Below are positions 17,213-25,104 of a stretch of 64,000 nucleotides of DNA, piece after piece (the stretch's first letter is position 1; each line of letters begins with the position of its first letter). The stretch is from Tianweitania sediminis. GTDB taxonomy: Bacteria > Pseudomonadota > Alphaproteobacteria > Rhizobiales > Rhizobiaceae. The DNA lies in contig NZ_JAGIYY010000001.1 of the NCBI RefSeq assembly GCF_017813335.1, positions 1,290,001 through 1,354,000 of the forward strand, in the 5' to 3' direction. The notes beneath the pieces are model-generated. The model saw only the letters and a list, made by a program, of their open reading frames with translations. It searched no databases and was not told where the DNA came from. Both the position numbers and the translations under genes were made by a program.

Positions 17213-17982
17213 GCCTCGGCCTTTTCGATGAAGTCGAAGAGCGTCCGGCGCAGTCGCAGGAACTCGGGCATTTCGCGTGTTTCGAGCTGGTCGCGCGGGC
17301 GCGGCAGGTCGACCTTCAGGTCAATGCCGATGCGGCCCGGGTTGGGCAGGAGGCCGATCACGCGATCTCCGAGATACACCGCTTCTTCAAGGTCATGTGT
17401 GACGAAGAAAACGGTCGCCCCGGTTTCGGCCACGATGGACAGCATCTCGTCCTGCAGCCCCTGGCGCGTCATGGCGTCCAGTGCGCCAAAGGGCTCGTCC
17501 ATCAGGAGCACGGCCGGATCCTGTGCCAGGCAGCGCGCGATCTGGATGCGCTGCTGCATGCCGCCCGACATTTCCGTCGGGTACTTGTCCTCATGGCTGG
17601 CAAGCCCGACCTTCGCAAGAAGTGTCCGGATGCGCTCGGGCCGCTCGCTGCGCGGCGTGCCGGCAGCTTCAAGGGCAAGTGACACGTTGGCGGCAGCCGT
17701 GCGCCACGGCAGCAAGGCCTTGCCGTAGTCCTGAAAGACGATGGCCACGTCGCGGCGCGGCTCGGTGAGCGGCTCGCCCAGCACCCGAACAGTGCCGTCC
17801 AGGGGGCGAACCAAACCGCCGGCCATCCGCAAAGCGGTGGTCTTGCCGCAGCCGGATGGACCGATAATGCAGACAATTTCGCCCCGACCGACGTCCAGCG
17901 AAAGATCCGAGATGATCGGGCGACCGCCATAAGCAAGGCTGACGCGGTCGAACACGATCGCAGCATCGTTGCTGGTGTTCAT
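17209..17982 (-). CDS. ABC transporter ATP-binding protein (nitrate/sulfonate/taurine type)
   Basis: A 257-residue ATPase with Walker A GPSGCGKTTALRM (about residues 38-50), Q-loop in IVFQDYGKALLPW, signature MSGGMQQRIQIARCLA (about 138-153) and Walker B VLLMDEPFGALDAMT. It is typical of SsuB/TauB. The ATG at 17982 overlaps the GntR gene stop (ATGA). It energises the two permeases encoded downstream. Confidence 0.92.
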   Translation of the reverse strand: MNTSNDAAIVFDRVSLAYGGRPIISDLSLDVGRGEIVCIIGPSGCGKTTALRMAGGLVRPLDGTVRVLGEPLTEPRRDVAIVFQDYGKALLPWRTAAANVSLALEAAGTPRSERPERIRTLLAKVGLASHEDKYPTEMSGGMQQRIQIARCLAQDPAVLLMDEPFGALDAMTRQGLQDEMLSIVAETGATVFFVTHDLEEAVYLGDRVIGLLPNPGRIGIDLKVDLPRPRDQLETREMPEFLRLRRTLFDFIEKAEA

Positions 17983-18695
17983 TCTGTTGTTCCATCCAGG
18001 CTGTAAACGATGCGTAGGGTTTGCCGCAGATGGCTGGCGAGCTCCGCTTCCGCCTTTTGCGCGTCACGAGACAAAACAAGATCCGCAAGCAGCTTGTGGC
18101 TCGTGACAAAGGTTCCGTGTTCGCTGAACCGGCTCATCATGGTGCGGCGGTACCGGTAGGCCTGGAAATAAAGATCGTCATGCAAGCGTAGCAGCCGCTC
18201 CGATCCGCAGGCTTCCAGCAGGGAGCGGTGGAAGGCTTTGTGCAGGTGATCAAAGCCCGGGAGGCCTTCGCGCATGGTTTCCGGTTCGCGTTCAACCGAG
18301 CGGGTCAGCCGATGCAGGGCGGATAAGACTCGCGTTTCCCATTCGTCATCGCCGTGACGCATCGAGCGGCGTAGCGCTTCGCTTTCCACCACGATGCGGA
18401 CCTCGGTGATATCCACCAGATCGGCCTGCGAAAGCGTTGCGACGCGGAAGCCCTTTTGACCCGTGGCCGAGATCAGGCCGCGCGAAACCAGGCGTGACAG
18501 CCCTTCGCGCAGCGGGGTGGCGCCGATCTTGTACCGCTCTGAAAGCGCCTGGATGCCGAGCCGATCGCCTGGCTGCCAAATGCCGGCCAGGATGTCGTGT
18601 TCCACCAATGCTGCAGCTCGCTCGCTCAGCGTGTCGGAAGCCGCAAGGTGCGCGGCTTCCCCAAAGAGCTCGACCGAAGCACTGCGTCCACTCAT
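17979..18695 (-). CDS. GntR-family (FCD) regulator embedded in the ABC operon
   Basis: A 238-residue regulator. It has a winged helix-turn-helix at about residues 20-85 (IQALSERYKIGATPLREGLS) and an FCD domain from about residue 95 with conserved Asp/His positions (HKAFHRSLLEACGSERLL). The start at 18695 gives an ATGA overlap with the upstream binding-protein gene, and its stop overlaps the ATPase start in the same way, so it is translated as an internal cistron of the transporter operon. It probably controls the divergent promoter region 19628-19721. Effector unknown, likely the transported compound or a CoA or acid derived from it. Confidence 0.88.
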   Translation of the reverse strand: MSGRSASVELFGEAAHLAASDTLSERAAALVEHDILAGIWQPGDRLGIQALSERYKIGATPLREGLSRLVSRGLISATGQKGFRVATLSQADLVDITEVRIVVESEALRRSMRHGDDEWETRVLSALHRLTRSVEREPETMREGLPGFDHLHKAFHRSLLEACGSERLLRLHDDLYFQAYRYRRTMMSRFSEHGTFVTSHKLLADLVLSRDAQKAEAELASHLRQTLRIVYSLDGTTE

Positions 18696-19627
18696 TTCTG
18701 GATCAGCGTCGCGGTGTCCGGCTCGCCCTGAAGCATCGATTGCTCGTTCATGGTGGCCACCCACCAGTCGAGCTGTTCCTGCTCGATCTTCGGATCCGAC
18801 ACTGACAGCTTCATCTTGGACAACACGTCCAGCGGGATCTTGGTGAAGTTGGCAATCGCCTGGCGACCCTTTTCCGGATTGTCGTTGACGATCTTGGCCG
18901 CTTCCTCGATCGAGGTGCGGAAGGCCTGCACCGCCTCCGGATTGGCATCTGCCCATTCGCGCGTGGATGCATAGAAGATCGCCGGGCGTCGCTCGGGCAG
19001 CTTCTCAAGGAAGTAGCCGGCCACTTCGCCGGTGCCGCTGGCAATGATCCGCGACATCATCGGCTCGGCCGTCACCACCGCATCAACCGCGCCGGACTTT
19101 AAGGTGTCGTTCATGGTGGGAAAGGTCACCTCGACGAAGTTGACCTGCTTGGGATCAACGCCGCTGTCGATCAGCCACTTCGAAAACAATACCTGCAGAA
19201 AGGCACCAATGCCCGGCGCACCGACCTTCTTGCCCACGAAGTCTTCCGGCGATTTGATGTTGGCCGAAGGAGCGGCGACCACGCCGGCCGTGTCGAAGGT
19301 GGCCTTTGCCGTGGAACTCGCGCCGGCAACCGCAACCAGATCCAGCCCGCCATCCACTGCCTGAAGAAACACGGAAGGCGTCGGGCCGCCGATCTGGATC
19401 GAGTCCGACAGGAGCGCCGCCGGAATATTTGAGTTCAGCCCGATCAGCGTCATTGTGACGTCGAGCCCGTTCTTCTTGAAGATGCCTTCTTCCAGCGCAA
19501 CCGCCGCCGAAGCGCAGTCGGTTGTTGCCGTGCAGCCGACATTCACAGCCGTTTGCGCCCAGCCCGCGCTCGACAAAGCGGTAAGCATCAGTGCCGCGCC
19601 CAGCGCGGTTTTCCAGATCGTCGTCAT
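18692..19627 (-). CDS. ABC transporter substrate-binding protein (NMT1/SsuA-like)
   Basis: A 311-residue periplasmic protein. The ATG at 19627 follows GGGAGGAG. Its signal peptide runs MTTIWKTALGAALMLTALSS with cleavage after GWA (about residue 24). The mature part (TAVNVGCTATTDCASAAVAL) fits the NMT1/SsuA fold, with GGPTPSVFLQAVDGGLDLVA as the ligand-cleft segment. It is first in the operon with GntR, ATPase and two permeases. Two cysteines in the CTATTDC loop may form a disulfide. Ligand not identifiable. Confidence 0.88.
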   Translation of the reverse strand: MTTIWKTALGAALMLTALSSAGWAQTAVNVGCTATTDCASAAVALEEGIFKKNGLDVTMTLIGLNSNIPAALLSDSIQIGGPTPSVFLQAVDGGLDLVAVAGASSTAKATFDTAGVVAAPSANIKSPEDFVGKKVGAPGIGAFLQVLFSKWLIDSGVDPKQVNFVEVTFPTMNDTLKSGAVDAVVTAEPMMSRIIASGTGEVAGYFLEKLPERRPAIFYASTREWADANPEAVQAFRTSIEEAAKIVNDNPEKGRQAIANFTKIPLDVLSKMKLSVSDPKIEQEQLDWWVATMNEQSMLQGEPDTATLIQK

Positions 19628-19721
19628 CGAAACTCCTCCCAGTTGCCTCTTCCCAAAGGACGAGGTTTCAAATATCGATAAAATCACGGAATGTATATGA
19701 TCGCAAGCGGGAGGGAGTTCG
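19628..19721. promoter_or_regulatory. Divergent promoter region of the ABC and FAH/cyclase operons
   Basis: Ninety-four bases between two divergent starts, each with a strong ribosome site (GGGAGGAG on minus, GGGAGGGAG on plus). The middle is AT-rich (ATATCGATAAAATC and GTATATGATC, about 19673-19705) and is the likely operator and promoter zone for the FCD-type GntR protein. I see no perfect palindrome. Confidence 0.5.
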
Positions 19722-20687
19722 ATGAAGCTCGCAACATTCGTGACAACTAAGGGCGAGAACCATGTCGGCGCCGTGATCGACGGGGACACGCGGGTGCTGG
19801 ACCTTACCGGCGCAGCGTCGGGTGATCCGCGCTTTGCGTCCATGCTGGCGCTGATTGATGCGGGCGATGCTGCGCTTGAAGATGCACGCCGCCTCCTTGA
19901 CGCCCATGGATCCGACTCGTCGCTCGTTCACGCACTCGGCGACGTCGTGTTGCTTTCGCCGCTGCCTGAGCCGCGCCAGATGCGCGACGGCATGAGCTAC
20001 GAAACACATATCCGCAAGTCCGGCCGCGGCATGCGCCACCTGATGAGTGGCGGCGACATGAGTAAGGTGGATGAGCAAGACCTCCCGCCGCTGGGCGAGG
20101 TTTATAGTCAGATCCCGATCTACTACATCACCAACCGCATGACAGTGGCCGGGCCAGACGCCACCGTCCACTGGCCGCGCTATTCCATGGTCATGGATTA
20201 CGAACTCGAATATGGCATCGTGGTGGGCAAGACGGGCGCCAACATCACCGAAGAAAACGCCCGCGACCACATCTTCGGCTACACAATCTTCAACGACTTT
20301 TCCGCCCGCGACCAGCAGGGGCTCGAAATGCCGGGCTGGCTTGGACCGGCAAAGGGCAAAAGCTTCGATGGCGGCAACGTGCTTGGTCCATGGATCGTCA
20401 CCAAGGACGAAATCGAGGATCCCTACACGCTGAAGGCAGCTGTGCGGGTGAACGGCGAAACGCGCTGCGAAACCACCACGGCCGGCATGCTTTTCTCGTT
20501 CGAGAAGATCCTTGCCCACATGTCGCAGGACGAAACGGTTTTTGCCGGCGAGTTCATCGGCTCGGGCACGATGCCCAATGGTTGCGGACTGGAAACCGGA
20601 CGGTTCCTCGAAGACGGCGACGTGGTGGAACTCGACGTCGAAAAGATCGGCGTCCTTCGCAACACCGTGGTGCGCCAGAAAGCCTGA
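19722..20687 (+). CDS. Fumarylacetoacetate hydrolase-family protein
   Basis: A 321-residue cytosolic protein of the FAH superfamily, metal-dependent enzymes that hydrolyse or hydrate beta-keto acid-like compounds. The metal-binding residues are visible in MDYELEYGIVVGK (Glu-x-Glu, about residues 160-172) and the following FNDFSARDQQ (Asp, about 190-199). The C-terminal part has the LFSFEKILAHMSQDETVFAGEF and GTMPNGCGLE segments, the latter the usual GTPxG site. It is preceded by GGGAGGGAG and followed after 34 bp by the cyclase gene. Exact substrate unknown. Confidence 0.85.
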   Translation: MKLATFVTTKGENHVGAVIDGDTRVLDLTGAASGDPRFASMLALIDAGDAALEDARRLLDAHGSDSSLVHALGDVVLLSPLPEPRQMRDGMSYETHIRKSGRGMRHLMSGGDMSKVDEQDLPPLGEVYSQIPIYYITNRMTVAGPDATVHWPRYSMVMDYELEYGIVVGKTGANITEENARDHIFGYTIFNDFSARDQQGLEMPGWLGPAKGKSFDGGNVLGPWIVTKDEIEDPYTLKAAVRVNGETRCETTTAGMLFSFEKILAHMSQDETVFAGEFIGSGTMPNGCGLETGRFLEDGDVVELDVEKIGVLRNTVVRQKA

Positions 20688-20721
20688 CGCGCCGAGATCA
20701 TTCAGCCGGGGAGGAGAAACC

Positions 20722-21498
20722 ATGGCCCGCCGCATCATCGACCTGTCGATCCCGATCGCCAACGACATTCCCGCCGATCCGCCGATCCAGGTTCCGCATA
20801 TCGAGTACGTCGATCACCAGCAGAGCTTGCCGCAGCTGCTGCCGTTCTTTCCAGGCTTGAAGGCAGAGGACCTGCCAGACGGCGCGGGATGGGCCGTGGA
20901 AAAGGTGACCCTTTCCACCCACAACGGCACCCATCTGGATGCTCCCTGGCACTACCACCCCACCATGAACCACGGCGAGCCTGCCTGGCGCATCGACGAT
21001 GTGCCGCTCGACTGGTGCTTTCAGCCTGGCGTTAAGCTTGACTTCCGTCATTTCCCGGATGGCTATGTTGCCACCGCTGAAGACGTGGAAACCGAACTCA
21101 AGCGGATCGGCCATAAACTGAAGCCGCTGGAGATCGTTGTGGTGAACACCTCCGCCGGCGCCAAGTTCGGCCAGCCGGACTATGTCGCAAGCGGGTGCGG
21201 CATGGGATATGAGGCCACCATGTACCTGCTCGATCGCGGCGTGCGCGTCACCGGTACGGACGGCTGGAGCTGGGATGCGCCTTTCGTGCATACGGCCAAG
21301 AAGTACACCGAAACGAATGATGCCTCGCTGATCTGGGAAGGTCACAAGGCTGGACGTCACATCGGATATAGCCACATCGAGAAGTTGCACCGGCTGGAGG
21401 AACTGCCTGCCACCGGCTTCACCATCAGCTGCTTTCCGGTGAAGATCGAAAAAGCCTCGGCGGGCTGGTGTCGCGCCGTCGCGATTCTCGAAGACTGA
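20722..21498 (+). CDS. Cyclase-family (kynurenine formamidase-like) hydrolase
   Basis: A 258-residue protein with the cyclase/KynB metal motif HNGTHLDAPWH (about residues 72-82), the HxGTHxDxPxH signature that binds a divalent metal. Members hydrolyse N-formylkynurenine, isatin or cyclic compounds. This one is not close enough to KynB to name. The ATG at 20722 follows GAGGAG. It forms an operon with the FAH-family gene and is divergent from a taurine-type ABC operon with a GntR regulator, which suggests uptake followed by two hydrolytic steps on one compound. Confidence 0.85.
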   Translation: MARRIIDLSIPIANDIPADPPIQVPHIEYVDHQQSLPQLLPFFPGLKAEDLPDGAGWAVEKVTLSTHNGTHLDAPWHYHPTMNHGEPAWRIDDVPLDWCFQPGVKLDFRHFPDGYVATAEDVETELKRIGHKLKPLEIVVVNTSAGAKFGQPDYVASGCGMGYEATMYLLDRGVRVTGTDGWSWDAPFVHTAKKYTETNDASLIWEGHKAGRHIGYSHIEKLHRLEELPATGFTISCFPVKIEKASAGWCRAVAILED

Positions 21499-21550
21499 GG
21501 CACTTTCCCGCCTTCTTGGTGCGCCAATGTAGGGTACCGCACCGTGCTTG

Positions 21551-21586
21551 GGACCAAGGTCTGAGCCTGCACAGGACCTAGGTCCT
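21551..21586. repeat. Tandem palindromic sites GGACCNAGGTC
   Basis: Two near-identical palindromes, GGACCAAGGTC (21551-21561) and GGACCTAGGTC (21574-21584, inside the perfect 14-bp palindrome AGGACCTAGGTCCT, 21573-21586), are 23 bp apart, about two helical turns. They lie upstream of a TATAAT box (21611-21616). This is the pattern of a dimeric regulator binding one face of the DNA. Confidence 0.7.
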
Positions 21587-21610
21587 CATAACATCGGAGC
21601 TCTTTGCCTC

Positions 21611-21616
21611 TATAAT
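21611..21616 (+). promoter_or_regulatory. -10 box TATAAT upstream of the candidate small RNA
   Basis: A perfect TATAAT. The -35 position (about 21588-21593, CATAAC) is poor, consistent with dependence on an activator at the tandem palindromes. Expected transcription start near 21622. Confidence 0.5.
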
Positions 21617-21621
21617 CAATG

Positions 21622-21701
21622 GAGGGTCGCCGCACCCGTCCCTTCCGGCGATCCAGCGATCAGAACCCGTTTTGGCCCGGCCAAGACGGGTTCTTTTGTT
21701 T
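21622..21701 (+). ncRNA. Candidate small RNA, about 80 nt, two hairpins
   Basis: Between the cyclase and PilZ genes, downstream of a TATAAT box. The predicted transcript begins GGAGGGTCGCC and forms a first hairpin (TCGCCG, 13-nt C-rich loop CACCCGTCCCTTC, CGGCGA, about 21626-21652). It then ends in a strong terminator hairpin with T tail. A C-rich exposed loop plus a terminator is a common layout of alphaproteobacterial small RNAs that target ribosome-binding sites. No open reading frame of note lies in it. It could instead be only the 3' untranslated end of the cyclase operon. Confidence 0.45.
21662..21700 (+). terminator. Rho-independent terminator
   Basis: AGAACCCGTTTTGG (21662-21675) pairs with CCAAGACGGGTTCT (21681-21694) over 14 bp with one G-U pair, followed by TTTGTT. 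It ends either the cyclase operon or the candidate small RNA, just before the PilZ gene. Confidence 0.9.
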
Positions 21702-21722
21702 CGAGACTGAGCACCTCTGTTT

Positions 21723-22016
21723 ATGCCCGATCCGACCAACGACGACACACGAAAGCTGCATCGCCAGCGCGTTCTCAAGGGTGCTACCATCCTGAACGGC
21801 GTATCCAAGTCGGAGATCACTTGCACCATTCGGAACATGCATGAACAAGGAGCGGAGCTTCGCGTCCCGCTTGAAGCAACCGTCCCGAAAAGCTTCCTGC
21901 TTTATGTCCCCGTCGACGGGATCGGATATCTTTGCGAACTGCGCTGGCGCCACGGCACTCGCGTGGGCGTTCACTTCACCGGAACTGCTCCGAAACCGCA
22001 TTGGCATTATGGCTGA
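21723..22016 (+). CDS. PilZ-domain protein
   Basis: A 97-residue single-domain protein. The RxxxR element (RQRVLKGA, about residues 14-21) and the later strands (ECTIRN-like TCTIRNMHEQGAELRV and VGVHFTG) fit a PilZ domain, the cyclic-di-GMP receptor fold, although the DxSxxG motif is changed to NMHEQG, so nucleotide binding is uncertain. It starts 23 bp after a terminator, so it has its own start of transcription or is read from upstream at low level. A sensor kinase/regulator pair follows in the same direction, and two GGDEF-EAL proteins occur elsewhere in the window. Confidence 0.8.
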   Translation: MPDPTNDDTRKLHRQRVLKGATILNGVSKSEITCTIRNMHEQGAELRVPLEATVPKSFLLYVPVDGIGYLCELRWRHGTRVGVHFTGTAPKPHWHYG

Positions 22017-22101
22017 GGCGGGCCTTCCGGCTGATCTTCTTCTCCGGTTGCAGACTGCCCCATGACAGCATCCGGTGCTGGCCTCGATCCCGAACCTCCC
22101 T

Positions 22102-23541
22102 ATGATACTGCCTAAACAAGCCCTAGCTGCGAGCACCTTCCTGAAACGGCCTTTTGCAAGCTTCTACCCACGGTCGCTGAGCGCACAATTCTTGCTCGCC
22201 GGCGGACTCGTTTCGCTCGCAGCCATGCTTTGTGTCGGCACCGTGGTGACCAAGGTCATCGAGGACAATGTCAGCCGTCACGCCGGAGCGGCTACTGCGC
22301 TTTACGTGGACAGCGTCATCGCGCCCCTGCTGCCGGATATGCAGCGCAACGAGATGCTGGACGTCGGGATCACCCGGGCGCTCGACGAAACGCTGGAACA
22401 AGGTGCGCTGGGTGACCGTCTGCTTTCCTTTCGGCTTTGGCGCGGTGACGGAACGATCCTTTACGCAAACGACAGCACCCTCGTAGGCCGCCAATTTCCT
22501 GTCAGCGCGAGCCTGAAACAGGCGTTTGCCGGCGAGTTGGTAACCGAACTGGAGCGCGTGGATGATGTGGAGAGTGCAGCCGAGCGCGACACCAATCTGC
22601 CGCTCCTCGAGATCTACAACCCGATCCTGCAGCCCTGGTCGGGTGAAGTGGTTGCCGTGCTCGAGTTCTATGAGGTGGCGACCGAACTTCAGCGCGATCT
22701 TCGCGCAGCGCTTGTTCGCTCCTGGCTGGTCGTGGCCGGCGTTGTGGCAGGCTTCTTTCTCGCCTTGTCGGCCATTGTGATTCGAGGAAGCAGGCTGATC
22801 GACCAGCAACGCACTGCTCTGCAGGACCACGTTGGGGAACTTTCGGAAGCGCTCCGCCACAACCGCGAGCTGCGCGATCGCGTGCAGAAGGCTTCGCAAC
22901 GCGCGGTTGCCTACAACGAACGCTATCTGCGCCGCATCGGTGCGGATTTGCATGATGGTCCGGCACAGCTTCTGGCCTTCGCATCCTTGCGGCTGGACAG
23001 CGACATGCTGGTTGGCGAAAGCGCGCCCGATGCGCGTGATCGTGAGGTGACACGCATTCGCGCAAGCCTTGATGAGGCGATGACGGAATTGCGCACCATC
23101 TGCCGTGGCCTTGTCTTGCCGCATGTGGAAAGCGCGGATGTGCCGGAAATCTTGCGCAGCGTGGTGGAGGCTTACGAGCATCGCAGCGGCAAGGCCGTAA
23201 AACTTACGGTTTCGCAACCAGTCCCCGAACTATCCCCGTCCGAGAAGATTTGCGTCTACCGCTTCGTTCAGGAAGCGCTTAACAACGGGTTCAGGCATGC
23301 AGATGGCCGCGAACAGCGGGTTACCCAGACCTGGAGCGGAGACGTGTTCAGCGTGGCAGTCGCCGATGCAGGGGCGGGGTTCGACACAGAACGCGTGCCA
23401 CCAAATGGAATAGGGTTGTTGGGACTTCGGGAGCGGGTGGAAAGTTTGGGCGGCCAGTTCGAGATCGATACGTCTCCCCAGGGGACGACCGTTCGGATGA
23501 GTTTCGAGCGTGCCCTCCTTGCAGAAGGAGCTGTGCAGTGA
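22102..23541 (+). CDS. Membrane sensor histidine kinase (NarL-partner type)
   Basis: About 479 residues: a membrane helix near residues 29-50, a periplasmic or extracytoplasmic sensor of about 155 residues, a second helix near 205-228, a coiled-coil linker (about 235-275), HisKA_3 dimerisation domain with the phospho-acceptor in DLHDGPAQLL (His about 284), and an HATPase domain with EALNNGFRHA and GIGLLGLRERV. I chose the ATG at 22102. A GTG at 22075 is possible and neither has a good ribosome site. The stop overlaps the response regulator start (GTGA). Signal unknown. Confidence 0.88.
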   Translation: MILPKQALAASTFLKRPFASFYPRSLSAQFLLAGGLVSLAAMLCVGTVVTKVIEDNVSRHAGAATALYVDSVIAPLLPDMQRNEMLDVGITRALDETLEQGALGDRLLSFRLWRGDGTILYANDSTLVGRQFPVSASLKQAFAGELVTELERVDDVESAAERDTNLPLLEIYNPILQPWSGEVVAVLEFYEVATELQRDLRAALVRSWLVVAGVVAGFFLALSAIVIRGSRLIDQQRTALQDHVGELSEALRHNRELRDRVQKASQRAVAYNERYLRRIGADLHDGPAQLLAFASLRLDSDMLVGESAPDARDREVTRIRASLDEAMTELRTICRGLVLPHVESADVPEILRSVVEAYEHRSGKAVKLTVSQPVPELSPSEKICVYRFVQEALNNGFRHADGREQRVTQTWSGDVFSVAVADAGAGFDTERVPPNGIGLLGLRERVESLGGQFEIDTSPQGTTVRMSFERALLAEGAVQ

Positions 23542-24197
23542 TCCGCGTGGCCATCATCGATGACCACCCGCTCTTTCGCGAAGGGGTCAGTCGTAGCCTC
23601 GCCGAGCTGGAGGGCTTCGAAGTTGTTGCGGAAGGCGCTTCGGCCGAGGATGCTCTTCGCATTGCGGCTGAGCATTCGCCCGACATCGTGCTCCTTGACC
23701 TTTCCATGCCCGGTAGCGGGTTGAAGGCCATCACGCCCATCCTGATGAACGATCCTGATCAGAAGATCGTCGTGCTCACGGTTTCCGAAGCCAGCGAGGA
23801 CGTTGCTGAAGCCCTGAAATCGGGCGCGAAAGGCTTTGCCCTGAAGGGCGTAGGCTCACGAGCCTTGGCCGAGATCCTGCGTACTGTCGCTGGCGGGGAA
23901 ACCTATGTGGCACCCAAGCTTTCAGCCGCATTGTTGTCGCGCCTGACGACACCTGCGTCACCTCCAGAGCCCGATCTGCTTGCCTCGCTCACTGCTCGCG
24001 AGCGCCAGATCCTCGATCTGGTGGCACGTGGTCTCAGCAACAAGCACGTGGCAATCGAACTCGACCTTCACGAGAAAACCGTCAAGCATCACATGACCCG
24101 GATCCTGGCAAAGCTCGGGGTTGGCAATCGCACTGAAGCGGCCCTGGCGTTTCGCGATGCGCTTGATCGCCAGAACAGCGGATCACCACGCACGTAG
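23538..24197 (+). CDS. NarL/FixJ-family response regulator
   Basis: A 219-residue regulator. Receiver domain at 1-120 with acidic pocket Asp8-Asp9, phosphorylation site Asp54 (DIVLLDLSMPG) and the conserved Thr/Lys positions (VLTVS, KGVGS). A LuxR-type helix-turn-helix follows at about residues 145-210 (LTARERQILDLVARGLSNKH, then KTVKHHMTRILAKLGV). It starts with GTG at 23538, with GGAG upstream, overlapping the kinase gene by 4 bp. Its DNA targets are unknown. The tandem palindromes at 21551-21586 are a candidate. Confidence 0.92.
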   Translation: MIRVAIIDDHPLFREGVSRSLAELEGFEVVAEGASAEDALRIAAEHSPDIVLLDLSMPGSGLKAITPILMNDPDQKIVVLTVSEASEDVAEALKSGAKGFALKGVGSRALAEILRTVAGGETYVAPKLSAALLSRLTTPASPPEPDLLASLTARERQILDLVARGLSNKHVAIELDLHEKTVKHHMTRILAKLGVGNRTEAALAFRDALDRQNSGSPRT

Positions 24198-24199
24198 GT

Positions 24200-24784
24200 T
24201 CAGCGGGCGTAGGATCGCATCCGCGCATTGTCGGAAGGCGTGGCAGCACGATCGACAATCGTACGGCCTTGCCTGTCGCGCATCGTGAAGCGACCATTGG
24301 CAAGTCGTTCAACCAGGCCATGGCGATGCGTGACCTGAACCGATCGGTCGTTCACCTGAACATCAACGACCCCACGCGTCCTTGAAGGTCCGGTTTGTCC
24401 GACGGCCTCGCTGCTCGAGCGTCCGAAGGGAGAGCCGCCTACTGCCGGTGCCGCAGAGCGCCCGCCACTGTTGCCAGCCCCGCCGGCGTTGCCATTGCCA
24501 CCACCGGCGCCGCTGTTTCCGCCGCCGTTCCCAGCATCGTTTCCGTTGCCGTTTCCGCCCCCGCTGCCGTTGCCGCCCCCGCTGCCGTTGCCGCCACCAT
24601 TGCCGCCGCCGCCACCGTTGCCGCCGCCGCCACCACCGTTGCCGCCCCCGTTTCCATTCCCGCCGCCGTTGCCTTGCGCAAACCCGTCTTTCACCAATGC
24701 AAGACTGCCCGCCTCAAGCGAGGTTTGCAGCGCCCAGGCGGCGAGAAAAGCAAGAATGACAAGTCGTTTGCGGTGGTGGGCCAT
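24200..24784 (-). CDS. Exported glycine/asparagine-rich protein
   Basis: About 194 residues: signal peptide (MAHHRKRLVILAFLAAWALQ, cleavage near FAQ at about 37), a long low-complexity block of GNGGG-type repeats (about 38-100), then a basic C-terminal domain of about 70 residues (GVVDVQVNDRSVQVTHRHG) without Cys. No family is recognisable. The repetitive block is coded by strings of GGC/AAC and gives long false reading frames on the other strand. It has an EcfG-type promoter at 24885-24910 and converges on the response regulator gene. Role probably at the cell surface or in the envelope. This is inferred only from the signal peptide. Confidence 0.65.
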   Translation of the reverse strand: MAHHRKRLVILAFLAAWALQTSLEAGSLALVKDGFAQGNGGGNGNGGGNGGGGGGNGGGGGNGGGNGSGGGNGSGGGNGNGNDAGNGGGNSGAGGGNGNAGGAGNSGGRSAAPAVGGSPFGRSSSEAVGQTGPSRTRGVVDVQVNDRSVQVTHRHGLVERLANGRFTMRDRQGRTIVDRAATPSDNARMRSYAR

Positions 24785-24884
24785 GCTTACACCCGAGGAT
24801 GCGTTTCTGTGTCCGAGCCATCGTGGCGGCGAAGCTTTTCTGTCTCCCCTATGACAAGGCATTGCCCCTGAACAGCTGAAATCC

Positions 24885-24910
24885 AACGCAACGCATGTTG
24901 GAGCGGTTCC
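24885..24910 (-). promoter_or_regulatory. EcfG-type general-stress promoter for the Gly-rich gene
   Basis: On the minus strand GGAAC (24910-24906), a 17-bp spacer and CGTT (24888-24885) match the alphaproteobacterial EcfG consensus GGAAC-N16/17-CGTT. Transcription would start near 24877, about 90 bp before the ATG at 24784. Confidence 0.7.
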
Positions 24911-25013
24911 TGACACGGGATGGACGACTCACCATTGCCGCAGCGCGTCAGACCAAAGTCCGAACATCAAGCAGACCAACGACTTAGCGTCGTTGCGACC
25001 GAAGCCCCGGACA

Positions 25014-25038
25014 GGAACGAAGCTCACGAGGCGCCGTT
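25014..25038 (+). promoter_or_regulatory. EcfG-type general-stress promoter for the exported-protein genes
   Basis: GGAAC (25014-25018), a 16-bp spacer and CGTT (25035-25038), an exact match to the EcfG consensus, about 65 bp upstream of the DUF1236 gene. The two EcfG-type promoters lie about 100 bp apart and face in opposite directions, so the genes on both sides form one divergent stress unit. Confidence 0.75.
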
Positions 25039-25104
25039 GGTTGCCAAGCTTCCACACAGCCAAAAGGCAGCGGGGAGTACGACGACCAACCCAAGGAGAC
25101 CATA

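Noticed and set aside
24382-24871. Long plus-strand frames rich in Pro/Ala and Arg/Cys opposite the Gly-rich gene
   Set aside because: They are mirror images of the GGC/AAC repeat block. They have no ribosome site and no recognisable protein.
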